Source: Sporosarcina luteola (GTDB taxonomy: Bacteria; Bacillota; Bacilli; Bacillales_A; Planococcaceae). Taken from it: a stretch of 64,000 bases of DNA. Below are positions 22,916-31,254 of the stretch, one piece after another; positions within the stretch are counted from its first letter, which is position 1; each line of letters opens with the position of its first letter. The stretch lies in NCBI RefSeq assembly GCF_023715245.1, contig NZ_JAMBNV010000001.1, positions 1,736,001-1,800,000 of the forward strand, read 5' to 3'. The position numbers were made by a program, and so were the translations under genes. The notes below the pieces were generated by a model, which saw only the letters and a program-made list of their open reading frames with translations, had not been told where the DNA came from and did no database searches.

Positions 22916-24568
22916 TTATTTTTCTCCTTCCTCTTCCTCAGTTGACGACTCATTATCCTGCCTGTCTTCATAGTTCGGCAAGCCGGCAACATCTTTAACG
23001 GCATTCAAATCCTTTTTCAATGAGAACCAATTTTTATTCGTATGGGCGGCTACCAATAGCTCTTCGCCTTCCCCTTTCTGAATCCAAATACGTCTATGAT
23101 TCCAATAGGAACCTTGGATGACGCCGATCATGAAGATGAGTCCGCCAAGTAAAAGAACATATAATGTCTTGTCTTTTCGTATCGTCAAGCCGGAAATATC
23201 CCGGGTATCTGCTCTGACGAATTTTACCTTATACGCATTTTCTTGCGTTTCAAGCGTTTGCCGTATTGCGACAAAGCTTTTTTCGCCTTGCGGTTTCTCA
23301 GGAGTTATCATATTAAAGATGAAAGCCGGGTTGTTCGGAATTGGCGACTTGGAAACCGGTTCGCCATTTTCAACACCATCGTAATCTGCATAATAGCCGA
23401 TCAAATCGACACGTGCCCCATCGTTCAGTTCATAAATCCCTTCCGGATCGTCAAGGTCGATAGTGAATTCACCAAATGATTTTCCTGTTTCCTTCTCAAT
23501 CAGTTCCATTGTCATCGCCTTCAACTCATCTTGACGGTAATCCATCTGGAAGATGTTGTACCCATCAAATTTCAAAGGCTTATTGACGATAATCGGATAG
23601 TCTTTGATGTGTTCCAGATCAGTCGAACCTGGTAGGTTGTTCTCTTTCGTTTTGTATAACGAGACTTCCGTCTGATATGATTTCACAATTGTGCCAACAC
23701 GATCGATTGCTGTTCCGAAAACTTCATCGGCCTCTTCCTTTGAATACAGCTCCATGCTGAAATCCTTGTTCTCCAAATAATAGCCCGGAGCACCAGGTAT
23801 TGATCGCAATTCACCTTCCCGTATCCACATTGTCTGGTCAACATAGAAGCCGGGGATGCCGCGCAATAAGATACCGAATAGGAAAATGATCAGTCCTGTA
23901 TGATTTATATATGGACCCCAACGAGAAAAACGGTTCTTTTCGGCCAAAATCGCGCCATTTTCCGTCTTTACGTTGTATTTCATTCCCTTCAATTTCTCTT
24001 CCGCTTTCGCAAGTGACTCATCGACATTTGGAGAATGGCCAACACCGTAAATACGTTGCCGTTTCATGAATGACGGATGCCGCTTTGTCCGTTGCTTCTT
24101 CAATGATTTATAAAGTGGAATCACCCTGTCGACACTCGCAATGATAATGGAAGTTCCAAGCATGCCGATCAGTATTTTAAACCACCAGCTATTATACATA
24201 TCATAGAAGCCTAATTTGTAATAGAGTGTACCTACAAATCCATACAGACGTTCATAATATGCTAATAATTCCGCCGGTGAATTCTGATTCACCGGTACAT
24301 AAAACTTCTGTGGAAAAAGCGTACCGATCGCTGATGTGGTAAGAACAGCGATGATAATGCTTACCCCAATTTTGACACTGGAGAAGAAATTCCATATTTT
24401 ATCGATGATTGACCGTTTATACGTCTGGGATCTGCGCGCAGACCCTTCATAACGCATATCTACGACTTCACTGTTTTTCGCTTCCTCGGTCATCGGACGG
24501 CCGCATTTTTCACAAAGCACTGTTCCAAATGGGTTGTCATGACCGCATTGGCATTTGATTTTACTCAT
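22916..24568 (-). CDS. resB: Cytochrome c biogenesis protein ResB
   Basis: 550 residues. The N-terminus carries a zinc-ribbon-like pair of Cys motifs ([20 protein letters not shown]). Then TM1 about 75-95, TM2 about 130-150, TM3 about 225-245, a large extracytoplasmic domain (about 250-460) and a final TM (about 465-485). ResB (Ccs1 family) partners ResC in heme export and attachment. The gene sits between resA (16-bp gap) and resC (2-bp gap). Confidence 0.95.
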   Translation of the reverse strand: MSKIKCQCGHDNPFGTVLCEKCGRPMTEEAKNSEVVDMRYEGSARRSQTYKRSIIDKIWNFFSSVKIGVSIIIAVLTTSAIGTLFPQKFYVPVNQNSPAELLAYYERLYGFVGTLYYKLGFYDMYNSWWFKILIGMLGTSIIIASVDRVIPLYKSLKKQRTKRHPSFMKRQRIYGVGHSPNVDESLAKAEEKLKGMKYNVKTENGAILAEKNRFSRWGPYINHTGLIIFLFGILLRGIPGFYVDQTMWIREGELRSIPGAPGYYLENKDFSMELYSKEEADEVFGTAIDRVGTIVKSYQTEVSLYKTKENNLPGSTDLEHIKDYPIIVNKPLKFDGYNIFQMDYRQDELKAMTMELIEKETGKSFGEFTIDLDDPEGIYELNDGARVDLIGYYADYDGVENGEPVSKSPIPNNPAFIFNMITPEKPQGEKSFVAIRQTLETQENAYKVKFVRADTRDISGLTIRKDKTLYVLLLGGLIFMIGVIQGSYWNHRRIWIQKGEGEELLVAAHTNKNWFSLKKDLNAVKDVAGLPNYEDRQDNESSTEEEEGEK

Positions 24569-24584
24569 GTGTACGAACTCCTTA

Positions 24585-25115
24585 TCAAGGTTGGATGCTT
24601 TCCATGTACGAAATGATTTCCTTCTCCGTCATTTCCGCAGTGATGATTTTCGTGATTCGCCCGTCTTTATCGATCAGCAGAGTCGTTGGAAGCGGTAAAA
24701 TGTTATATAGCTCCTTGACATCCTTGTTTTTATCGATGACGATCGGAAACGTCAGTTCATATTGGTCACGGAACGTATCCACTTTCAGGTTGGATTCGGC
24801 GATATTCACTGACAATACATGGACACCTTTTTCCTTGAAAGCTTGGTATTGATTTTCAATGTATGGCATTTCCCGTTTACAAGGTGGACACCACGTTCCC
24901 CAAAAGTTCAGGAAGACACCTTCTCCTGCATAGTCGGATAACCGATGCTTATTCCCATCCAGATCGACAAGCTCAAAATCCGGGGCTTTGTCACCTACTG
25001 CCAGGACTTTGACTTTGTCTTTTGAGAAAATGGAAAATAAAATGGCTGATGCAAGCAATAGTAAAACAACACCCCGGAAAATGAGGCGTGTACGCTTTTT
25101 ATTCGCCTTTGACAA
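24585..25115 (-). CDS. resA: Thiol-disulfide oxidoreductase ResA
   Basis: 176 residues from a TTG start at 25115, preferred because GGGGG precedes it and the protein then begins MSKANKKRTR as expected of ResA; an upstream frame would add 17 unlikely residues. One N-terminal membrane anchor (about 11-30) is followed by an extracytoplasmic thioredoxin fold with the active site WCPPC (Cys76, Cys79) and the cis-Pro region PLPTTLLI. ResA reduces apocytochrome c cysteines before heme attachment. First gene of resABC. Confidence 0.95.
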   Translation of the reverse strand: MSKANKKRTRLIFRGVVLLLLASAILFSIFSKDKVKVLAVGDKAPDFELVDLDGNKHRLSDYAGEGVFLNFWGTWCPPCKREMPYIENQYQAFKEKGVHVLSVNIAESNLKVDTFRDQYELTFPIVIDKNKDVKELYNILPLPTTLLIDKDGRITKIITAEMTEKEIISYMESIQP

Positions 25116-25151
25116 TTGACAGCCCCCTATCGTAATAAGATTCCTATACCA

Positions 25152-25160
25152 AGTATAGCA
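25152..25160 (-). promoter_or_regulatory. Possible extended -10 promoter of resA
   Basis: The minus strand reads TGCTATACT, an extended -10 (TGnTATACT), about 40 nt before the resA TTG start; no good -35 is seen, which suits an activator-dependent promoter. ResD is the expected activator from Bacillus. Confidence 0.4.
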
Positions 25161-25349
25161 AAACAATTATCGTAATTTTGATGGAGTCGTGATAGGTTTG
25201 TGAACTTTTCAAAAGCGCAGGGTGGCGCTTAACTACGAAAGGCATAAGTTTGATCTGCGAAACGGCGCTCTTTGCCGTGCAGCGGAGCTGACTTATGACC
25301 CGAGCAGTTGCCACCCGGAGTCTAGACGGAACAAACGTGCAATGCACGT

Positions 25350-26081
25350 TTATCCGATTTTCCCGGTTTCAGCAAGAACGCGCAATTGCTTTACTTCATG
25401 GGTTGTCAATTCACGCGCCTCTCCCGCATTCAATCCGTGCGTCGTCAACATCGCGAAAGACTCCCGTCTCAGTTTTTGAACCGGGCACCCGATCGCGTCG
25501 AACATTCTCCGGACTTGGCGGTTTCGCCCTTCATGGATGGTGATCTCAACAAGTGCAGTTCCTGTCTTCTTGTCGAATGACTGCATTTTCACTCGGGCAG
25601 GGGCAGTCATGCCATCCTCAAGTTCGATGCCGCGTTCTAATCTCTTTAATGCATCCCGTTCAGGTATTCCTTTCACTTTTGCAACGTACTTCTTTTGGAT
25701 ACCGAACTTCGGATGAGTCATCAGATAGGAGAAGTCACCATCATTTGTCATGATGATAATTCCTGACGTATCAAAATCCAATCTTCCTACAGGGAAAATT
25801 CTTTCTTCCACCATCGGAAGCAGGTCGAGAACCGTTTTTCTCCCTTTTTCATCACTGACCGTCGAAATATAGCCTCTAGGTTTGTATAGCAAATAATAGA
25901 CGAATTGCTCTTTGACCAACTCCACACCTTCGACTTCCACACGGTCTGCGCGTGTAACTTTTGTACCCAATTCAGTTACAACCTTGCCATTCACTTTCAC
26001 TTTTCCCTCAACGATGAGTGTTTCCGCTTTTCTTCGGGATGCAACTCCCGCCTGTGCTAATACTTTTTGTAATCTTTCCAA
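25350..26081 (-). CDS. rluB: 23S rRNA pseudouridine synthase RluB
   Basis: 243 residues. An S4 RNA-binding domain at about 1-60 (MERLQKVLAQAGVASRRKAE) is followed by the RluB/RsuA-type catalytic domain with the aspartate in GRLDFDTSGIIIMTNDG (about 98-114) and the ending motif NRQVRRMFDAIGCPV. It makes pseudouridine in helix 93 of 23S rRNA in related bacteria. As in B. subtilis it lies between the dacB region and resA, but spmA and spmB, normally between dacB and rluB, are missing. Confidence 0.92.
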   Translation of the reverse strand: MERLQKVLAQAGVASRRKAETLIVEGKVKVNGKVVTELGTKVTRADRVEVEGVELVKEQFVYYLLYKPRGYISTVSDEKGRKTVLDLLPMVEERIFPVGRLDFDTSGIIIMTNDGDFSYLMTHPKFGIQKKYVAKVKGIPERDALKRLERGIELEDGMTAPARVKMQSFDKKTGTALVEITIHEGRNRQVRRMFDAIGCPVQKLRRESFAMLTTHGLNAGEARELTTHEVKQLRVLAETGKIG

Positions 26082-26198
26082 CTCGTCACCTTCTTTCTAC
26101 CTCAAAAAATTATGTCACATTTCAATGCAAATGAAAAGAAGACCGACCTAATTACAGTCAGTCTTCCCTAATTACTTCATGTTCAAATGCTGAATAAT

Positions 26199-27197
26199 TC
26201 ATTTCCGAATCTCAATTTCAGCTGTAACCAGCAATTCATTATCTAGTGATACAGCCCATGTCCCTTTTACTGTCCGATCATTCTTCCGCGGAATATAGAC
26301 GACATGGGATACTTTTTCTAATTCATCCTCATTCAATAAAAGGACAATCGGCTTCTTCAATTCTCCATTCACCCCTGGAAGAATACGGTATTTACCTTTC
26401 TTCGCAACAGTGACGTTCTCGAATTTCCGGAATGTCTCATTGGCCAATTGCTCATGTGTGTTCCAGTCGTTCCCATTATTCAACGTGACGACGATTAGTT
26501 TCTTACCATCCTTTTCGAAGTAAGTTGCAAGAGTCCTGCCCGCTGCTTTCGTGAATCCAGTCTTGCCAGCGATGACATAGTCATTTGTATGGATTAAACG
26601 ATGTTTATTCCGCCAGCTTCTTACCTCGTCACCTTTTCGATAGATGAAGTTTTCCGATGAAGCAATTTTATGGAACTTATCATTCTTCATAGCAAAATAA
26701 AGCATTAATGCCGTCTCATATGCAGTTGACAAATGCCGATCATCATGAAGGCCTGACGGGTTCATGAATGTAGTATGTTCTAAGCCATACAATTCAGCTT
26801 TACTATTCATCAAGTCGACAAATCCGTCTACCGAGCCGCCAGCATGTTCAGCAAGTGCATATGCAGCATCATTTCCGGATCGCAGCATAAGTCCATATAA
26901 CAATGCATCTGCATCTATTCGCGTGCCATGTTCCAAGTAAATGGAAGAACCCTCAGCAGAGGCAGCCGCAGGTGATATGACAATTTCACCTTCCTCGGCT
27001 CCGCTTTCAATGAATGTCAAGGCTGTCCAGATTTTCGTCAGACTTGCTATCGGCAATTGAAGATTTTCATTTGACCCGCTTAATAGACGTCCTGTCTCTG
27101 CGTCGATAACAACCCATGCACTTCCAGACGCCGCTTCTTTCGGTACTGCAGTCAATAAGACCGATAAGAATAGTACAATGGCTACTGCATGCCTCAA
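26199..27197 (-). CDS. dacB: D-alanyl-D-alanine carboxypeptidase (DacB-like)
   Basis: 332 residues with a signal peptide (about 1-23) and an S11 serine peptidase domain: SxxK at Ser52/Lys55 (ASLTK), SGN at 107-109 and KTG at 212-214. The TTG start at 27197 overlaps the scpB stop. By position (after scpA-scpB) this is DacB/PBP5*, which trims spore-cortex peptidoglycan, though it is some 50 residues shorter than the B. subtilis protein and the partner genes spmAB do not follow. A general low-mass PBP role cannot be excluded. Confidence 0.85.
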   Translation of the reverse strand: MRHAVAIVLFLSVLLTAVPKEAASGSAWVVIDAETGRLLSGSNENLQLPIASLTKIWTALTFIESGAEEGEIVISPAAASAEGSSIYLEHGTRIDADALLYGLMLRSGNDAAYALAEHAGGSVDGFVDLMNSKAELYGLEHTTFMNPSGLHDDRHLSTAYETALMLYFAMKNDKFHKIASSENFIYRKGDEVRSWRNKHRLIHTNDYVIAGKTGFTKAAGRTLATYFEKDGKKLIVVTLNNGNDWNTHEQLANETFRKFENVTVAKKGKYRILPGVNGELKKPIVLLLNEDELEKVSHVVYIPRKNDRTVKGTWAVSLDNELLVTAEIEIRK

Positions 27198-27811
27198 TCA
27201 CTGTTTCCTCCTTCTTCTGTCATCTCAAATGCTTCTTGGAATTTCGTCATGAATAGATCTGTATCTCCGAATGATTCTTCATCTTCCCCCTCAACTAATG
27301 GAGGAAGCATATCGATCGACTCCAGACCGAATCTGTCCAAAAATAAATCAGTCGTCCCGTAAAGTATTGGCCTTCCGCTGCCTTCCATACGTCCTTTTTC
27401 CATAATGAAACCTTTTGCAACGAGAGTCTGGATCGGACCGTCAGACTTCACACCACGCAAATCGTCAATTTCTATACGTGTAACAGGCTGCTTGTAAGCA
27501 ATGATTGCCAACACTTCCATTGAGGCTTGTGTAATCGAATTGCGTGCCGGATTTTCGAGCATCCTAAGAATATCATCAGCGAACTCGGCTTTCGTCACTA
27601 GCCTGTAGTGACCTCCGTATAGCCTGAGTGTAATTCCCGAGTCTGGTCTATCCTCATAATTCACACGCAGTCTTTCAGTGATTTCAGCCGCCACATCAGT
27701 TTCTATTTGAAGCAGTGAGGCGATCTGACTTAATGTCAACCCATCATCTCCCGCTATGAATAAAAAGCTTTCCAACATTCCAATGAGCCGTTCATCGTTT
27801 TTTTCCATCAT
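27194..27811 (-). CDS. scpB: Segregation and condensation protein ScpB
   Basis: About 205 residues from the ATG at 27811 (MMEKNDERLI), with GGAGGGG upstream inside the scpA tail. Two winged-helix domains; the signature NSITQASMEVLAIIAYKQPV and the RGVKSDGPIQTLV segment are typical of ScpB. It forms the SMC-ScpA-ScpB condensin that organises the chromosome. Overlaps scpA by 20 bp and dacB by 4 bp, indicating one operon. Confidence 0.95.
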   Translation of the reverse strand: MMEKNDERLIGMLESFLFIAGDDGLTLSQIASLLQIETDVAAEITERLRVNYEDRPDSGITLRLYGGHYRLVTKAEFADDILRMLENPARNSITQASMEVLAIIAYKQPVTRIEIDDLRGVKSDGPIQTLVAKGFIMEKGRMEGSGRPILYGTTDLFLDRFGLESIDMLPPLVEGEDEESFGDTDLFMTKFQEAFEMTEEGGNSD

Positions 27812-28556
27812 TCTCTTCCCCTCCAACCATGACTGTCATTTTACCGAAATTATTTTCTTGCCTAACGATAATATCTAGCCGTTTCATCAATTCCAATAAC
27901 GAGAGGAATGTCACGACTAAATCTTCTATGTCTTCTTGTTCAAATAAACTTTCAAAATCGCAGCTTCCGCCAAGCCTTTCAAGCGATATCATGATGTTGT
28001 CCATTTTTTCACTTACCGAAAGCTCTGTTTTTGCAATATTTGCGGTCAATGGTGCACGCAGTTTCTTTCTCTCGAGCATTTTCTGGAATGCACCGATCAA
28101 ATCGAAAACATTCATCTTTTCTTCCGGAACCGTTGCAGTTACCTCACCATATTCCGATAAGTCTCCTGGCAGTTTCGTGAAATGATCCGCCCGATCTTCT
28201 GCTGATTCGAGTAAGGAATTGGCTGCTTCTTTGTACTTTTTGTATTCTATGAGACGGGCGACTAATTCATCCCGCGGATCTTCCTCGAAATCGAATTCCG
28301 AGTCTTCATCCAATGCTTCGCCCTCATGTACAGGCAATAGCATTTTACTTTTGATCTCAAGTAAAGTGGCCGCAAGTACCAAGTACTCACTTAGTTCGTC
28401 AAGTTCCAAAACACGCATTGCGTGAAGATGCTCTATGTACTGATTTGTCAGCTCTGCCATCGGGATATCATAGATATCGATTTCAAGTCGGTTGATTAAA
28501 TGTAATAATAGATCTAGAGGCCCTTCAAATGCCTCCAATTTCACTTTATAAGTCAA
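27792..28556 (-). CDS. scpA: Segregation and condensation protein ScpA (kleisin)
   Basis: 254 residues from a TTG start at 28556, which has GGAGGAG 5 nt upstream and gives the expected N-terminus (LTYKVKLEAFEGPLDLLLHL). The N-terminal kleisin domain continues INRLEIDIYDIPMAELTNQY; the C-terminal winged helix ends before the scpB overlap. It bridges the SMC heads with ScpB. Divergent from ypuF as in B. subtilis. Confidence 0.95.
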   Translation of the reverse strand: MTYKVKLEAFEGPLDLLLHLINRLEIDIYDIPMAELTNQYIEHLHAMRVLELDELSEYLVLAATLLEIKSKMLLPVHEGEALDEDSEFDFEEDPRDELVARLIEYKKYKEAANSLLESAEDRADHFTKLPGDLSEYGEVTATVPEEKMNVFDLIGAFQKMLERKKLRAPLTANIAKTELSVSEKMDNIMISLERLGGSCDFESLFEQEDIEDLVVTFLSLLELMKRLDIIVRQENNFGKMTVMVGGEENDGKKR

Positions 28557-28610
28557 TGGGACTCCTCCTGTACGCATTATTGCTTCACCATATAGAAAGG
28601 AATGATTTGT

Positions 28611-29123
28611 ATGAATCCATATCATCATCCGCTATTCTTGAATTTTATTGTTTATTTCAATAGGAATCAAGATTACTTCGAATGTCACGAAGTGCTTGAA
28701 GAGTATTGGAAATCCATACCTGGATATACGAAAGACCATCCGCTTACCGCTTTAATCCTTTTATCGACAGGGCTCTACCATTGGAGAAGGGGGAATGTAG
28801 AGGGAGCATACCGCACCCTTGTAAAAGCTGAAAACAAAATGCTCGACTTCCATAAGTTTGACAGTCGATATACTGAAGATATCGATTATGAACGGCTTGT
28901 ACAAGATACGGCCAGGTCTGTTAATAAATTGAAAAATGGTGAGCCGTTTTCCCCGTTCCAAATATATTTGAAATCAGAAACCCTTCAACAGTCAGTTGAT
29001 AAGAACGCTTCTACTATGGAGCTTCTTCCGTTTGGAAGCGATACTGTCATTCATAAACATATGCTACGGGATCGTTCCGATATTCTTGAGGAACGCGAAA
29101 AGAAAAGGCGCAGACCACATTGA
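28611..29123 (+). CDS. ypuF: DUF309 family protein (YpuF-like)
   Basis: 170 residues from ATG 28611 (AAAGGA 9 nt upstream; ATG 28602 also in frame). The DUF309 signature is visible: FNRNQDYFECHEVLEEYWKS, then LSTGLYHWRRGNVEGAYRTL, an all-helical fold. Function unknown. In B. subtilis ypuF lies between ribT and scpA, as here. The stop codon lies in a bidirectional terminator shared with the convergent ribT. Confidence 0.85.
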   Translation: MNPYHHPLFLNFIVYFNRNQDYFECHEVLEEYWKSIPGYTKDHPLTALILLSTGLYHWRRGNVEGAYRTLVKAENKMLDFHKFDSRYTEDIDYERLVQDTARSVNKLKNGEPFSPFQIYLKSETLQQSVDKNASTMELLPFGSDTVIHKHMLRDRSDILEEREKKRRRPH

Positions 29124-29133
29124 TCTGCGCCTT
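29105..29133. terminator. Bidirectional terminator between ypuF and ribT
   Basis: AAGGCGCAGA/TCTGCGCCTT, a perfect 10-bp stem with 9-nt loop, T-rich on both strands. It lies where the two convergent genes meet. Confidence 0.85.
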
Positions 29134-29137
29134 TTCC

Positions 29138-29509
29138 TCATTCGTCTAGTTGTGTTTCTTCCTTTTGACGGCATTTTCTCAAGAACGATTCTGTTTCCTC
29201 ATTGCTCTTACATTCCAAGTCAGGAAAAAGATCTCCGAGCTTCGTGATTATTTCGCTGCCGATCCCTTCTCCCCGGAACGAAGGGTTGACAGAAAGGTGC
29301 ATTACGGTATACGAATCTGCGTCCAAGATGATTCCGACGAGGCCGATGATATCTTCCTCTTGCTTCAAAAGGAATAACTGCCAATTTTCCTCATTTTCGT
29401 ACTGATGAATCGTTTCTTGCAATTTTTTCACAGACTTTTCTCCGGGCATATAAGAAAGCAAGCCCATGGCGATTTTCTCATACGCCTTTTTGTATCGTAA
29501 AAGCATCAT
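29138..29509 (-). CDS. ribT: GNAT acetyltransferase RibT
   Basis: 123 residues. It begins MMLLRYKKAYEKIAMGLLSY and continues MPGEKSVKKLQETI, very close in pattern to B. subtilis RibT, with the acetyl-CoA loop NPSFRGEGIGSEII (motif A of GNAT proteins). RibT is a proposed acetyltransferase linked to the rib operon. Here it stands next to scpA/ypuF without ribD-E-A-H, so its tie to riboflavin synthesis is by orthology only. Confidence 0.85.
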   Translation of the reverse strand: MMLLRYKKAYEKIAMGLLSYMPGEKSVKKLQETIHQYENEENWQLFLLKQEEDIIGLVGIILDADSYTVMHLSVNPSFRGEGIGSEIITKLGDLFPDLECKSNEETESFLRKCRQKEETQLDE

Positions 29510-29606
29510 TGAAATCCCTTCTTTTCAAAAAATCCTCAGGCTTCGGCAATAAGGCTGTCCTTCATTTTTCAGAAGACCTATGCCGGATTATGATTATCCC
29601 GCATTA

Positions 29607-29708
29607 ACTGGCAGTAAGACTCCCACCAGAGTGGGAGTTCAACTGCCAGTATATGCCCGATCGGTTCAACTAACACTCAGTGGTGGATGAAAGGAACCAC
29701 CACTGAGT
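29607..29708. repeat. Two consecutive long hairpins in the lysA-ribT gap
   Basis: Hairpin 1 (29607-29650): ACTGGCAGT and inner ACTCCCAC pair with GTGGGAGT and ACTGCCAGT around a 4-nt loop. Hairpin 2 (29675-29708): perfect 12-bp stem ACTCAGTGGTGG/CCACCACTGAGT with 10-nt loop. Neither is followed by a clear T run. GTTCAACT recurs in or near both. The origin is unknown: structured RNA, mobile palindromic repeat or weak terminator. The rest of the gap (29510-29762) shows nothing else. Confidence 0.7.
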
Positions 29709-29762
29709 GAAGTTTCCCTTATCGTACATGATACCTAAGGCTTTTTCAATGATCGAGAAAGT

Positions 29763-29870
29763 TCATTTATTCGGTCCTGCAAAGGGGGCAATAAAGTACC
29801 AGTATACTACTCCCCAAATGGCTGCAGCAATGACTATGAGCAGGAAAAGCATCATATTGCGCTTTTTCAT
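29763..29870 (-). CDS. 35-residue membrane protein coupled to lysA
   Basis: The ATG at 29870 overlaps the lysA stop codon (ACATGA). The product begins MKKRNMMLFLLIVIAAAIWG, a single hydrophobic helix with a basic N-terminus, and ends APFAGPNK. Direct overlap with lysA and a strongly membrane-like composition support a real gene. The GGAAAT stretch in the lysA tail is a weak ribosome site, so coupling is probable. I do not recognise it. Confidence 0.65.
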   Translation of the reverse strand: MKKRNMMLFLLIVIAAAIWGVVYWYFIAPFAGPNK

Positions 29871-31195
29871 GTTGGGATTTCCTGCTCTGTCCTCTGTAGA
29901 GGAATGTCCAACCTGATAACATCTTCATATGTTTCCCTGCGGACTACCAATTGATGCTGGCCGTTTTCGCAAAATACGATTGCAGGCTTTGGAAGTCGAT
30001 TATAATTGCTTGCCATGGAGTACGTGTAAGCCCCTGTACAGAAAACGGCAATGAGATCCCCTTCTGCAGGTTCGGCAATATACGCATCTTCAATCAATTT
30101 ATCTCCTGATTCACAGCACTTCCCAGCGATTGTCACTTTGTCGGCATGAGGATCCAACATTCTGTTCGCCGTAGCAGCTGTATACTTCGCCTGGTATAGA
30201 GCTGGACGGATATTATCAGACATGCCTCCATCGACTGCCACATAAGTCCTTATACCTGGAACTTCCTTGCTACTGCCTGCCGTATATAGTGTCGTGCCTG
30301 CGTCTCCAACAAGCGATCTACCAGGCTCAATCCAAATTTCCGGTAATGGATAATTTGCTTTTCGTGACATCGATAGCACAACATCCTCCATTTCCTCAAC
30401 ATAGGCGGAAGGATGAAGCGGTGTATCCTCGACCGTATACTTGATGCCGAAACCCCCACCTAAATTGAGCACTGTACATACGAATTTAAATTTCTCCCGC
30501 CACTCAATCATTTTCACCATCAGCGCTTCCGCTGCGAAACGGAATGCTTCTGTTTCAAAAATTTGGGAACCGATATGGCAATGTAATCCGAGTACAGTAA
30601 TATATGGATGATTAAAAAGCTTGAGGAAAGCATCATCCGCTTGGCCATTCTTTAAATCAAAGCCGAATTTCGAATCCTCTTGACCAGTTGTAATATAGTC
30701 ATGGGTTGAAGCATCAACACCTGGAGTGACACGCAGCAGAACATTCATCTTCTCCTTGCGCGATTCTGAAATCTCCTTAAGCATTTCGATTTCCAGGAAG
30801 TTATCGACTACGATGCATCCGATTTTTTCATCAAAAGCGAATTGCAGTTCTGTATAACTTTTGTTATTTCCGTGAAAATGAATCTTTTCTCGCGGGAAAT
30901 CTGCAGCTGCCGCCGTATAAAGCTCTCCGCCTGATACAACATCCAGTGATAGCCCCATTTGCTTAGCAAGTTCATAGATGGCTATAGAAGAAAATGCTTT
31001 ACTTGCATATGCTACCTGCGCAACGATTCCAGCCTTTGCAAATGTTTCCTGGAATGCAATCGCACGTTCCTTGAATAGAGCAACATCATAAACGAGCAAT
31101 GGTGTGCCATACATATGTGCAAGATCTACTGTATCTACTCCGCCTATCGTCAAGTGGCCCAGATTGTTCACCGATTGAGTTCCATATAGATGCAT
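29867..31195 (-). CDS. lysA: Diaminopimelate decarboxylase
   Basis: 442 residues from the second ATG (31195), spaced 7 nt from GGAGG. Fold-type III PLP enzyme: the PLP lysine in VAYASKAFSS (about 62-71), the HCHIGSQIFE motif, the Gly-rich NLGGGFGIKY and the C-terminal CESGD active-site motif. It converts meso-diaminopimelate to lysine, the last step of lysine synthesis. It follows spoVAF as in B. subtilis, where lysA adjoins the spoVA operon. No lysine riboswitch is seen in the short upstream gap. Confidence 0.95.
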   Translation of the reverse strand: MHLYGTQSVNNLGHLTIGGVDTVDLAHMYGTPLLVYDVALFKERAIAFQETFAKAGIVAQVAYASKAFSSIAIYELAKQMGLSLDVVSGGELYTAAAADFPREKIHFHGNNKSYTELQFAFDEKIGCIVVDNFLEIEMLKEISESRKEKMNVLLRVTPGVDASTHDYITTGQEDSKFGFDLKNGQADDAFLKLFNHPYITVLGLHCHIGSQIFETEAFRFAAEALMVKMIEWREKFKFVCTVLNLGGGFGIKYTVEDTPLHPSAYVEEMEDVVLSMSRKANYPLPEIWIEPGRSLVGDAGTTLYTAGSSKEVPGIRTYVAVDGGMSDNIRPALYQAKYTAATANRMLDPHADKVTIAGKCCESGDKLIEDAYIAEPAEGDLIAVFCTGAYTYSMASNYNRLPKPAIVFCENGQHQLVVRRETYEDVIRLDIPLQRTEQEIPT

Positions 31196-31254
31196 ATTCA
31201 TTCCTCCAAGTCATGTTGTTAAAACTTTATCATAACTGGAAGGCAGGAATCAAT

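Noticed and set aside
31196-31254. Lysine riboswitch before lysA
   Set aside because: The gap is only about 60 bp and lacks L-box motifs.
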